Assembly: GCF_900109855.1 (NCBI RefSeq)
Contig: NZ_FOBO01000007.1
Coordinates: forward strand, 62,001-126,000
Source of the DNA: Roseovarius tolerans
GTDB lineage: Bacteria; Pseudomonadota; Alphaproteobacteria; Rhodobacterales; Rhodobacteraceae
DNA: 64,000 bases
Direction: 5' to 3'
Part shown: in pieces, positions 37,978 to 45,651 of the stretch
How positions within the stretch are numbered: the first letter of the stretch is position 1
Layout of the letters: each line of letters starts with the position of its first letter
Made by a program: the position numbers and the translations under genes
The notes under the pieces: generated by a model
Databases searched by the model: none
The model's input: the letters and a program-made list of their open reading frames with translations, nothing else
Told to the model about the DNA's origin: nothing

Positions 37978-38616
37978 TCAGGGGGTCCAGGTCAGGAAAT
38001 TGGCGATCAGGCGCAGCCCGGTGGCCTGGCTTTTCTCGGGGTGGAACTGCGTGCCGACGATGGTGTCGCGCCCAACAACGGCGGTAACGGGCGCGCCATA
38101 CTCAGCATGGGCCAGCAGATGCGCCGGATCATCCACCCGGAAATGGTAGGAATGCACGAAATAGGCATGGTCGCCGGTCTCGATCCCGTCGAAGATGGCG
38201 TGCGGCTGGTCGATCACCAGATCGTTCCAGCCCATATGTGGCACCTTCAAAGCCGGATCGGAGGGCGCGATGTGCTCCACCGTGCCGCCGATCCAGTCAA
38301 AGCCGGGCGTCTCCTCGTATTCCATCCCGCGCGTCGCCAGCATCTGCATCCCGATGCAGATGCCCATGAACGGGCGACCGGCCCCGATCACCGCCTCCTC
38401 GATGGCCTCATAGACGCCGCGATGATCATAAAGTTCGTTGCGACAGGCCGGAAACGCCCCGTCGCCCGGCAGCACGATGCGATCCGCGCGGCGGATCACC
38501 TCGGGATCGGAGGTGACGCTTACCTCACCCGCCCCGGTCTCGCGCGCCATGCGCTGAAACGCCTTTTCCGCCGAGTGCAGGTTGCCGCTCTCGTAATCGA
38601 CGATGACGGTGGTCAT
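37978..38616 (-). CDS. hisH: Imidazole glycerol phosphate synthase glutaminase subunit
   Basis: The protein has 212 residues, a class I glutamine amidotransferase with nucleophile C87 (GICIGMQML) and catalytic H/E in TQFHPEKS. It supplies ammonia to HisF. It is 3 bp after hisB and directly abuts glsA. Confidence 0.96.
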   Translation of the reverse strand: MTTVIVDYESGNLHSAEKAFQRMARETGAGEVSVTSDPEVIRRADRIVLPGDGAFPACRNELYDHRGVYEAIEEAVIGAGRPFMGICIGMQMLATRGMEYEETPGFDWIGGTVEHIAPSDPALKVPHMGWNDLVIDQPHAIFDGIETGDHAYFVHSYHFRVDDPAHLLAHAEYGAPVTAVVGRDTIVGTQFHPEKSQATGLRLIANFLTWTP

Positions 38617-38619
38617 GGG

Positions 38620-39207
38620 TTACAGCGATCCCTTGGTCGAAGGAATCGCATCCGATTTGCGCGCATCGCTTTCCAGCGCCTCGCGTAAGCTACGCGCCAC
38701 CGCCTTGAACGCGGCCTCGGCCATGTGGTGGCTGTTGATGCCGTGCAGCGCATCCACATGCAGCGTGATGCCGCCATGGGTGCTGAACGCCTGAAAGAAT
38801 TCGCGCACTAGCTCCGTGTCGAACGTGCCGATCTTGGCCGTGGGCAGGTCCATGTTCCACACCAGATAGGGCCGCCCCGACAGATCGAGGGCGGCACGCA
38901 CCAGCGCGTCATCCATCGGCAACAGGCACGCGCCATAGCGGCGGATGCCGCGCTTGTCGCCAATGGCGTGGCTCAGCGCCTGCCCAAGCGCGATGCCCAC
39001 ATCCTCGACCGTGTGGTGATCGTCGATATGCAGATCTCCCGTGCAACGCACCGTCATGTCGATCAGCGAATGCCGCGCCAGCTGATCCAGCATGTGATCG
39101 AAAAAGCCGACACCGGTCTGATTGTCATAGAGGCCAGAGCCGTCGATGGCGATTTCGACGGTGATCTCGGTCTCTGCGGTCTTTCGCGTGATTGTGGCGT
39201 TGCGCAT
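38620..39207 (-). CDS. hisB: Imidazoleglycerol-phosphate dehydratase
   Basis: The protein has 195 residues from [10 protein letters not shown], the single-domain HisB without phosphatase. The manganese-binding histidine motifs are [10 protein letters not shown] and [13 protein letters not shown]. It dehydrates IGP to imidazole acetol phosphate. It is the first gene of the hisB-hisH-glsA run, followed by hisH 3 bp later. An earlier in-frame start at 39261 is less family-like. Confidence 0.96.
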   Translation of the reverse strand: MRNATITRKTAETEITVEIAIDGSGLYDNQTGVGFFDHMLDQLARHSLIDMTVRCTGDLHIDDHHTVEDVGIALGQALSHAIGDKRGIRRYGACLLPMDDALVRAALDLSGRPYLVWNMDLPTAKIGTFDTELVREFFQAFSTHGGITLHVDALHGINSHHMAEAAFKAVARSLREALESDARKSDAIPSTKGSL

Positions 39208-39322
39208 GGGGCCTCCGCTGATGCTTTGGCGCTCTATACTGCGGCTTGGTCCACAGGCCAAGAGGGAAGGCCACGACCGCCCCGGCGGATCGCCCCATAT
39301 CTGTCTGGTCTGAGAGAGAAAA

Positions 39323-39397
39323 TGGAGCGGGCGAGGCGATTCGAACGCCCGACCCTAACCTTGGCAAGGTTATGCTCTACCCCTGAGCTACGCCCGC
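39323..39397 (-). tRNA. tRNA-Gly (anticodon GCC)
   Basis: The minus strand folds as a full cloverleaf of 75 nt including the encoded CCA: acceptor GCGGGCG/CGCCCGC, D-arm GCTC...GAGC, anticodon stem TAACC/GGTTA with loop TTGCCAA, T-arm with TTCGAAT. The anticodon is GCC. No integration junction is visible next to it. Confidence 0.97.
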
Positions 39398-39592
39398 ATC
39401 CTTGGGTGAGGCGTGATCTATAAACTCTGGCGGTCGGCTGCAAGAGGAAAATTGCAGGGGGTTGAATTTTTTGGGGGCGGGCCGGGGCCGGGTGCTGACG
39501 CAAACGTGTCTTTGGTTTTGCCGCAGGGTGACTAGGCTGCTGCGCTGTCGGGTGGGCCACGGGCCCGCCCATGGTAACTGGAGGAGAACCAC

Positions 39593-39919
39593 ATGCCCGC
39601 CTATCTGATTGCGCAGGTCAAGATCACCGATGACGCCTGGGTGGCCGATTATGCGGCCCGCACCCACGAGATTGCCGCAAAGCATGGTGGGCGCTACCTG
39701 TCGCGCAGCGCCAATATCGAGACGCTCGAGGGCGCGGCCCCGGATACCACGCTGATCGCGCTGATCGAGTTTCCCTCGGCGGATGCGGCGCGCGCCTTTG
39801 CCGAGGATGCCGAATATGCGCCGCTCGCACAGGCCCGGCAGGCCGGAAGCGAGGGGCATTTCTGGGTGATCGACGATACCGATGTGGCCGGTTCGATCCC
39901 GTATCTGCCGAAAGGGTAG
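39593..39919 (+). CDS. DUF1330-family protein
   Basis: The protein has 108 residues, a dimeric ferredoxin-like fold starting MPAYLIAQVKITD with ALIEFPSADAARAF in the centre. Length and motifs fit DUF1330. No function is established. TGGAGGAGAACCAC precedes the ATG. Followed by intergenic repeat copy 2. Confidence 0.85.
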   Translation: MPAYLIAQVKITDDAWVADYAARTHEIAAKHGGRYLSRSANIETLEGAAPDTTLIALIEFPSADAARAFAEDAEYAPLAQARQAGSEGHFWVIDDTDVAGSIPYLPKG

Positions 39920-39933
39920 GGCAGGGCGATGCT

Positions 39934-40176
39934 GGCCTTGACTGGACCTTAGATTGCAGCACCCGCGCGATACGCGGCCGAAGGCCGCCGCGCATCGTCA
40001 TGCCAGAGGCATGCCTTTGGCATGACGCCGCCCCCCGGCACGGCGATTTGGCTGCAACCTGCTCTGCGCTCAGATGTTTTTCGGTTTTGGCTGATATAAA
40101 GCGCTACAAAACTGACGCCGGATCGCCGCACCGCGGCCCGTCGATGCGCGGCTCACGGCAACGGCAGCAACAGGCC
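39934..40176. repeat. Intergenic repeat family, copy 2 (243 bp, with 32-bp palindrome)
   Basis: It aligns with copies 1 and 3 over its whole length: GGCC...GATTGCAGCACC at the left, GGCCGAAGGCCGCCGCGC, CCGCGGCCCGTCGATGCGCG, and CAGGCC at the right. It differs by a nested palindrome at 39996-40027 (outer arms CGTCATGCCA / TGGCATGACG), absent from copies 1 and 3 and shared with copy 5. It lies between convergent genes. The rest of the 338-bp gap to 40257 holds no gene. Confidence 0.78.
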
Positions 40177-40257
40177 AACTCTCCCCGCAGCCAGCCCATA
40201 CTTTCCCCCGGTGCCCTGGGGAGAGGAGGGCACCGGGAGAGAACGGGCCGCCTCGTC

Positions 40258-41829
40258 TCAGAGGTTGCCGCGTGACAGTTCACCCGCGATATGATCCGCC
40301 TGCCGGATAGCAAGCGCCACGATCGTCAGCGTCGGGTTCTCCGCCGCCCCGGTGGTGAATTGCGACCCGTCCGAGACAAAGAGGTTGGGAATGTCATGGG
40401 TCTGGCCCCATTTGTTCACCACCCCGTCGCGCGGGCTCTCGGACATCCGGTTGGTCCCGAGGTTATGCGTCGACGGATAGGGCGGCGTCGGCAGCGTGCG
40501 CGTGGCCCCCACCGCATCGTAGATCGCCGCCCCCTGCTTGTAGGCGTGATTGCGCATCGCGATATCATTGGGGTGATCGTCGAAATGCACATTCGCCACC
40601 GGCAGGCCGTACTGGTCCTTGACCTCGTGGTTGAGGGTGACGCGGTTGGTCTCCTGCGGCATGTCCTCGCCCACGATCCACATGCCCGCCATGTTCTCGT
40701 AGGAATCGAGCGCGGTGGTGAATTCGCGCCCCCACCCGCCGGGATCGAGAAACGCCGCCATGAAGGGCAGCCCAAGCGCCAGCGTTTCCAACTCGTAGCC
40801 GCCCACGAACCCGCGCGAGGGATCGTGCCGAGATTCGTCCTGGATGATGCCTGCCATCGTGGTGCCGCGCCACATCTTCACCGGCTTGTCGAAGATGCCG
40901 TAAACCGAGCCGGTCATGTGCCGCATGTAGTTGCGCCCGACCTGACCCGAGGAATTGGCAAGCCCGTCAGGGAACATCGTTGAGGCGGAATTGAGCAATA
41001 TGCGGGGCGACTCGAAACTGTTGCCCGCGACGCAAACCGCGCGCGCCTTCTGCATCTGCAGATTGCCGTCGGCGTCGAAATACTCGACACCCGTCACCTT
41101 GCCGCTGTCATCGTGCAGGATGCGCGCCACATGCGCCTTTTCGCGCACTTCGAGATTGCCCGTCGCCTCGCCGCGCGGGATATCCGTGTAGGCCGCCGAC
41201 CATTTCGCGCCCCATTTGCAGCCCTGAAAGCAAAACCCGGTCTGCTGGCAGGCCATGCGCCCGTCATATTCCTCGGAATTGATCGCCATGCGCCCGGTAT
41301 GGACTTCCTTGTAGCCAAGCGCCTTGGCCCCGGCCTCGAACACTTTGTAATTGTTGCAGCCGGGCAGGCCGGGCATGTCGTTGGTGCGGGTCACGCCCAG
41401 CTTTTTCTCGGCCTTGTCGTACCACGGCGCCATCTCCGCGCCGTCGATGGGCCAGTCGAGCAGATTGGCGCCCTGCACCGGGCCGTAATTAGTCTTGGCC
41501 TTCCATTCATGCTCCTGAAACCGGATCGAGGCCCCGGCCCAATGGGTCGTGGTGCCGCCCACGGCCTTGACGATCCATGCGGGTAGCCCCGAAAAATCCC
41601 GTGCCACGCGCCAGTCGCCGCTTGTGGTGCGCGGGTCGAGCCAGGCCAACTGCCCGAAACTATCCCACTCGTCGTTGACGTAATCCTCGGGCAGGTAGCG
41701 CCCGCCCGCTTCAAGCGCCACCACGGACACGCCGCGTTGCGCCAACTCGTTCGACAGCACGCCGCCGCCCGCGCCGGTGCCGATTACGACGATCACAGAG
41801 TCGTCGTTCAGATCAAAAGGTGCAGCCAT
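40258..41829 (-). CDS. GMC oxidoreductase, gluconate 2-dehydrogenase large-subunit type
   Basis: The protein has 523 residues. The N-terminal FAD motif IGTGAGGGVLSNELAQRG is at about 17-34, and VGGTTTHWAGASIRF marks the large-subunit branch. The C-terminus has STHNLGTNRM (catalytic His) and GAAENPTLTIVALAIRQA. It has no signal peptide; export would be by hitchhiking on the Tat-signal small subunit encoded 28 bp upstream. It should oxidise a sugar, sugar acid or alcohol. The cytochrome c subunit typical of these complexes is not adjacent. Confidence 0.87.
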   Translation of the reverse strand: MAAPFDLNDDSVIVVIGTGAGGGVLSNELAQRGVSVVALEAGGRYLPEDYVNDEWDSFGQLAWLDPRTTSGDWRVARDFSGLPAWIVKAVGGTTTHWAGASIRFQEHEWKAKTNYGPVQGANLLDWPIDGAEMAPWYDKAEKKLGVTRTNDMPGLPGCNNYKVFEAGAKALGYKEVHTGRMAINSEEYDGRMACQQTGFCFQGCKWGAKWSAAYTDIPRGEATGNLEVREKAHVARILHDDSGKVTGVEYFDADGNLQMQKARAVCVAGNSFESPRILLNSASTMFPDGLANSSGQVGRNYMRHMTGSVYGIFDKPVKMWRGTTMAGIIQDESRHDPSRGFVGGYELETLALGLPFMAAFLDPGGWGREFTTALDSYENMAGMWIVGEDMPQETNRVTLNHEVKDQYGLPVANVHFDDHPNDIAMRNHAYKQGAAIYDAVGATRTLPTPPYPSTHNLGTNRMSESPRDGVVNKWGQTHDIPNLFVSDGSQFTTGAAENPTLTIVALAIRQADHIAGELSRGNL

Positions 41830-41857
41830 AGTTGGGTCCTCCTCAGTTGGCTATGGC

Positions 41858-42382
41858 TCAGAGCCAGGTGATGTCGTCGAAACCGCGATTGATGTAACCG
41901 CCCTTGGAATAGGACTCGCCCTCATAGCCAAACAGCGGCCAGACCGCCTTTTGGTTATAAAGGCCGGTCACCAGCCCGCCGCGCACCTGCTGAAAGAACG
42001 GACTGTCCTCGATGCCGCGCAGGATATCGACGCGGTCGCGCTCCCACCCGATGCTCAGGTAATCGGCATGGCCCTTGCCGCGCGCAGCGGCGTTCAGCAT
42101 CTCGATGCCAGCCTCGGTCGTGTCCACCGCATCGGGCACGTCATATCCCTTGACGGCGACGACGTAATATTCGTCGCTCAGGTGGTCATGCGGATAGATA
42201 TCCCGCGCCATCTGCACCAGTGTTGCGAAGGTTTCGGGCTTGAGCGCGTTCATCTCGGTCGCCCAGGCCGCATCATGGCTTGCCACGAAACTGCTGCCGA
42301 CGACGAAACTTGCGCCCGCCGCCATCGATCTTGCGAGCAAGTCGCGCCGTGAGAGCCCCTGTCGGGCTTTGGTATCAGTCAT
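41858..42382 (-). CDS. Gluconate 2-dehydrogenase subunit 3-like protein, Tat-exported
   Basis: The protein has 174 residues. The N-terminus carries a twin-arginine signal (GLSRRDLLARSMAAGASF), then the subunit-3 domain (FATLVQMARDIYPHDHLSDEYY; GYEGESYSKGGYINRGFDD). It is the small partner of the flavin subunit encoded just downstream and presumably carries it through the Tat pore. ATG 42382 is preferred to 42397 because it lies closest to the signal. Confidence 0.87.
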   Translation of the reverse strand: MTDTKARQGLSRRDLLARSMAAGASFVVGSSFVASHDAAWATEMNALKPETFATLVQMARDIYPHDHLSDEYYVVAVKGYDVPDAVDTTEAGIEMLNAAARGKGHADYLSIGWERDRVDILRGIEDSPFFQQVRGGLVTGLYNQKAVWPLFGYEGESYSKGGYINRGFDDITWL

Positions 42383-42439
42383 TGGTTCTCCTCCCATGAA
42401 ATGAAACGGGCGCGGCCCTCCCCGGCCGCGCCCGTGCTG

Positions 42440-42835
42440 TCATTTGAAGCGCCCGCCCCGCTGCAGGACCTCGATCTCGTAGCCGTCCGGATCGGCCACG
42501 AAAAAGAACTTGCCCACCAGTTTGCCGTCGGGCGCAAATTCGACGATTTTTCGGGGGTTGAGGCCCTCGGAAATGAACCGCGCGTGTTCGGCCTCGAGAT
42601 CCTCGACCAGAACGGCCAGATGGCCATAGCCGTCGCCCAGGTCATAGGGCTCGGTGCGGCCCTTGTTGACCGTAAGTTCCACCTCGAAAGGGCTTTCGGA
42701 ATTCGACATGTAGACGAGGGTGAATTTTTCGAAATCCAGCCGGTCGGCCACGTCGAGACCGAACGCACGTTTGTAGAAATCAACCGACCGCGCCTCGTCG
42801 AGAACGCGAATCATGCTGTGAATGGCTTTGGCCAT
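42440..42835 (-). CDS. VOC-family lactoylglutathione lyase-like protein
   Basis: The protein has 131 residues with the glyoxalase I pattern: HSMIRVLDEARSVDFYKRAFGL, EVELTVNKG, GYGHLAVLVED and DPDGYEIEVLQ. Metal ligands H (first line), E (EVELT), H (YGHLA) and E (YEIEV) are all present, so a true glyoxalase I activity is plausible. Two ATGs stand in tandem; GGAGGG abuts the first, so the second (42835) is better spaced. Confidence 0.85.
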   Translation of the reverse strand: MAKAIHSMIRVLDEARSVDFYKRAFGLDVADRLDFEKFTLVYMSNSESPFEVELTVNKGRTEPYDLGDGYGHLAVLVEDLEAEHARFISEGLNPRKIVEFAPDGKLVGKFFFVADPDGYEIEVLQRGGRFK

Positions 42836-42932
42836 CATGCCCTCCGGATCATTGCAGTTGGTATGAAAAGTTTACCAAAGGGCCGGGTGAGCGGGTAGTA
42901 AGGGGATACTACAGGGGGGTAGGGGGTTTTTT

Positions 42933-43151
42933 GGCCTGGAGCTGACGTTAGATTGAAGCACCTGCGCGGAACAAGGCCGAAGGCCGCCGCGCATCGCCGG
43001 GCCACCCCCCGGCACGGCGATTTGGCGGCAACCTGCTCTGTGCGCGGATGTTTTTCGGGCTTGGCTGATATAAAGCGATACAAAATTGACGTTGGATCGC
43101 CGTACCGCGGCCCGTCGATGCGCGGCTGACGGCAAAGGTCCGCTCAAGGCC
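42933..43151. repeat. Intergenic repeat family, copy 3 (219 bp)
   Basis: It aligns end to end with copy 1: GGCCTGGAGCTGACGTTAGA at the left, identical central TGCGCGGAACAAGGCCGAAG and CCGCGGCCCGTCGATGCGCG, and CTCAAGGCC at the right. Unlike the others it lies between two same-strand (leftward) genes, downstream of the TauD-type gene. No gene is supported in the 42836-43165 gap. Confidence 0.78.
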
Positions 43152-43165
43152 ATTTCTGCCCACCC

Positions 43166-44182
43166 TCAATTCCGCATCGGTATCCCTTCCTCCCAGCGAA
43201 ACCCGATGCCGCCGCCCTGCCACACACCGCTGCCGAACGGGTTGCCGCCGTCGATCTCGACATGTTGCGGCAGGCCGAAACCGGGGGCGAGCGGGTGGGT
43301 GCCCCTTGTGGTGCTGCGATGCATGATGCGCAGGCCCTGCTGCTCGGCGGGCATATGCGCCTCGGGGGCGGCGCGATGCGCGACGGCGAGGTTGTCGATG
43401 AACACGCAATCGTTCTGCCGGTACTCGAACGTCGTGGCATAGCCGTTCTCCAGCCCGGCATTGAGGATGTCGTTATAGGTATGGCACACTTCCGTCATCT
43501 CGTCCGCGTCGAGCAGGCGAAAGCCCTCAGCCCCCGGCAGTTTCTCGATGATCGCGCCGGTCATGCCGAGATGCAGCCAGATGCAGCGGCACCCCGTCAG
43601 CGGATGGGTATGCACCATCGGATGCACGACGCCCGATGCGGAATTGACCGATGACAGGCGCGCCCAACGCTCCCGCGTCTCCTCGGGCAAGGCGTCATGC
43701 GCGATGCCCTGATGCGCGAAATGCGTGCCGCCGCCGCGCTCGGGCGGACGGATGATGTGATAACCGGAATGCGAAAAGGTGGCGGGGATGAAACTGCCAT
43801 CGTTGTGCCATTGCGGGCCTACATCGGGGATGCCGTGGCGGCGATCATTGGACAGGCGAAAGATATGCGGGTTGCCATCCGGCGTGGCGGGATGGACGCC
43901 GTGGGTGCTGTGCAACTCGCGCCCGCCCCACCAGCAGCTTGCGCGCAGAAACGCCTCATGCCCGATCTCGGCCTCGTTGCGAAACACCAGAAAGCCACGC
44001 TGCGCCATCTCCATCTCCAGCGCATCCAGCACCTCGCGCGGCGGGGCGGTCTCGGCGGCAAGATCAATGCCCGACACCTCCGCTCCGATCGGCTCCAGCG
44101 CGGCAATGCGCGCGCCGAACGCTTCGATCGTGGCGGTGCGGGACGGGTCGAGCGGGGGGAGTTTCGCGTATTCGGTGTTCAA
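43166..44182 (-). CDS. TauD/TfdA-family Fe(II)/2-oxoglutarate dioxygenase
   Basis: The protein has 338 residues. The facial triad is WHNDGSF (HxD) and NLAVAHRA (distal His), with RIMHRSTTRG providing the 2-oxoglutarate Arg. Such enzymes hydroxylate taurine, alkyl sulfates, 2,4-D-like or other acids; the substrate is unknown. I choose the TTG at 44182 as start because AGGAGG lies 7 nt upstream; the in-frame codon at 44206 has no ribosome site. Confidence 0.87.
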   Translation of the reverse strand: MNTEYAKLPPLDPSRTATIEAFGARIAALEPIGAEVSGIDLAAETAPPREVLDALEMEMAQRGFLVFRNEAEIGHEAFLRASCWWGGRELHSTHGVHPATPDGNPHIFRLSNDRRHGIPDVGPQWHNDGSFIPATFSHSGYHIIRPPERGGGTHFAHQGIAHDALPEETRERWARLSSVNSASGVVHPMVHTHPLTGCRCIWLHLGMTGAIIEKLPGAEGFRLLDADEMTEVCHTYNDILNAGLENGYATTFEYRQNDCVFIDNLAVAHRAAPEAHMPAEQQGLRIMHRSTTRGTHPLAPGFGLPQHVEIDGGNPFGSGVWQGGGIGFRWEEGIPMRN

Positions 44183-44280
44183 TGGGCACCTCCTTTGGCT
44201 ATGCAAGACATAGGGGACGGCCCACCGTCCTTAAAGGGATTGGCCAGGTTAACGGCGGGCGATGCCTGCAAGGGAGCCCC

Positions 44281-44574
44281 TCACTCCGCTGCCATCTGCC
44301 GTGTCTCCGCCTCCAGCGGGTTCTCGCGGTGCACTAGGCAGGTGCAGCGCAGGAGCGAGGTGAAATTGGCCGGCTCCCCGTGCAATTCCAGCACCTCGGC
44401 ATGCAGCTTCGAGACGAAGCCGGGCGTGCTCAGCCCCTCGCTCGCTGCGATTTCATCCAGAATGCCCCAGAACGATTTCTCAAGCCGGATGCTCGTGCTC
44501 TGGCCATTCAGGCGCATGCGGCGGGTTTCCAACGTGTAGCGGTCCGGGTCCTGCCCGGCGAATATTCGGCACAT
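44281..44574 (-). CDS. Ribbon-helix-helix domain protein
   Basis: The protein has 97 residues; a central RHH_4-type DNA-binding fold ([22 protein letters not shown], about 27-55) is flanked by short tails. GGGAGGAC precedes the ATG. These proteins are small putative regulators common in Alphaproteobacteria. No toxin-like partner is adjacent, so I do not call it an antitoxin. Confidence 0.8.
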   Translation of the reverse strand: MCRIFAGQDPDRYTLETRRMRLNGQSTSIRLEKSFWGILDEIAASEGLSTPGFVSKLHAEVLELHGEPANFTSLLRCTCLVHRENPLEAETRQMAAE

Positions 44575-44678
44575 GTCTCAGTCCTCCCTCGTCCGGCAGG
44601 CAGTCAGCCCCGCGCCGGACCTCAGTACGAATTAAGATCATGGCCGATTTTTTCCAACTGGGAAAGCCCGCAGCGCGC

Positions 44679-45476
44679 TCAGGTGTAAATCTGCGTCTCT
44701 CCGGGCGGTAGGGTGAAATCCTCGCTATGCACGACCACGCCCGCCTCGGTCAGCAGCAACAGGCCATAGGCGCCGGGCTCGTCGATCGACAGGCTCGGGT
44801 CGCGGTAGCCCAGGGCCATTGGCATCTGGTGACAGGGGCTCTTGAGGATCGCCACCGGAATACCGCCCGCCGATCCCTGGATCGTGCGGTGGATATGCCC
44901 CGAGACGATCTGCACCACATTGCCCGCCACAAGCCGCGCGGTCAGGTCGGCGCGATTCTTCAACCCGATCCAGTCCATCCCCTTGAAGCCGGTCTCGATG
45001 GGCGGATGGTGGGTAAAGACGATCACCCGCCGGTCACCCGCCTCGGTCAGCCGCTCCTCCAGCCAGTCCAGCCGCGCCGCGCAGAGCCAGCCGGAATGCG
45101 TGTCCTCGGCCTCTTCATTGAGCGTATCGAGGCAGATCAGGCGATAGTCCCCGATATCGGCGTGATGCTGGATATGGCCCGTCTCCATCCGCTCGGCCTC
45201 GGGAAAGGCCGCAAGGAACGGCGCGCGCCGGTCGTGATTGCCCAGCATCAGCGAGACGGGCAGGGGGCAGTTATCGAGGGCGGCGCGCAGCCGGGCATAT
45301 TCCGGCTGGGCGGCGTTATGGGTCAGATCGCCACACAGCACCACGCGCGCCGCGTCGGGGTGATTGTCGAGCGCATGGGCAAGCCCCTGCATGAACCGCG
45401 CGAACGGGTCGATCCCGATGATCGTCTTGCCCTCGGACACGAGGTGGATATCGGTGAAGACGATGACTTTCTGCAT
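44679..45476 (-). CDS. Metallophosphoesterase (Icc/CpdA-like cyclic nucleotide phosphodiesterase)
   Basis: The protein has 265 residues from MQKVIVFTDIHL. All calcineurin-like motifs are present in order: DIHL, GDLTH, GNHD, HHPP and GHIH. This set matches class III cyclic-AMP phosphodiesterases and glycerophosphodiesterases (GpdQ-like). The residues upstream of 45476 in the same frame look unlike the family. Confidence 0.87.
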   Translation of the reverse strand: MQKVIVFTDIHLVSEGKTIIGIDPFARFMQGLAHALDNHPDAARVVLCGDLTHNAAQPEYARLRAALDNCPLPVSLMLGNHDRRAPFLAAFPEAERMETGHIQHHADIGDYRLICLDTLNEEAEDTHSGWLCAARLDWLEERLTEAGDRRVIVFTHHPPIETGFKGMDWIGLKNRADLTARLVAGNVVQIVSGHIHRTIQGSAGGIPVAILKSPCHQMPMALGYRDPSLSIDEPGAYGLLLLTEAGVVVHSEDFTLPPGETQIYT

Positions 45477-45565
45477 ATGGGCTGCCTGCGCCGGGGATAC
45501 CGCTGGTAAGATGGCCCAAATAACGCAGAAGAGGAAGCCCCACGGTCGCCCGCCCACTTCCCGTC

Positions 45566-45625
45566 ATCCTCCGGCTTGACCGGAGGATCTGTTGGCCATG
45601 AGACCCTCGGGTCGAGCCCGAGGGT
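45566..45625. repeat. Paired REP-like palindromes downstream of pyc
   Basis: ATCCTCCGG/CCGGAGGAT (45566-45588) and ACCCTCGGG/CCCGAGGGT (45603-45625) are two perfect 9-bp-stem hairpins with 5-nt loops. Palindromes of this type are scattered through many alphaproteobacterial genomes. They sit between pyc and the phosphodiesterase gene and could stop or protect the pyc transcript. Confidence 0.7.
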
Positions 45626-45651
45626 GACGGTGCCTGAGGCGCGCGCCGCGC

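Noticed and set aside
42872..43153. Short frames inside the intergenic repeats (also 30171-30470 and 40000-40275)
   Set aside because: They recur only because the repeat recurs, shift frame between copies and lack ribosome sites.
44281..44574. Antitoxin of a toxin-antitoxin pair
   Set aside because: No small toxin-like gene is adjacent; the RHH fold alone is not enough.
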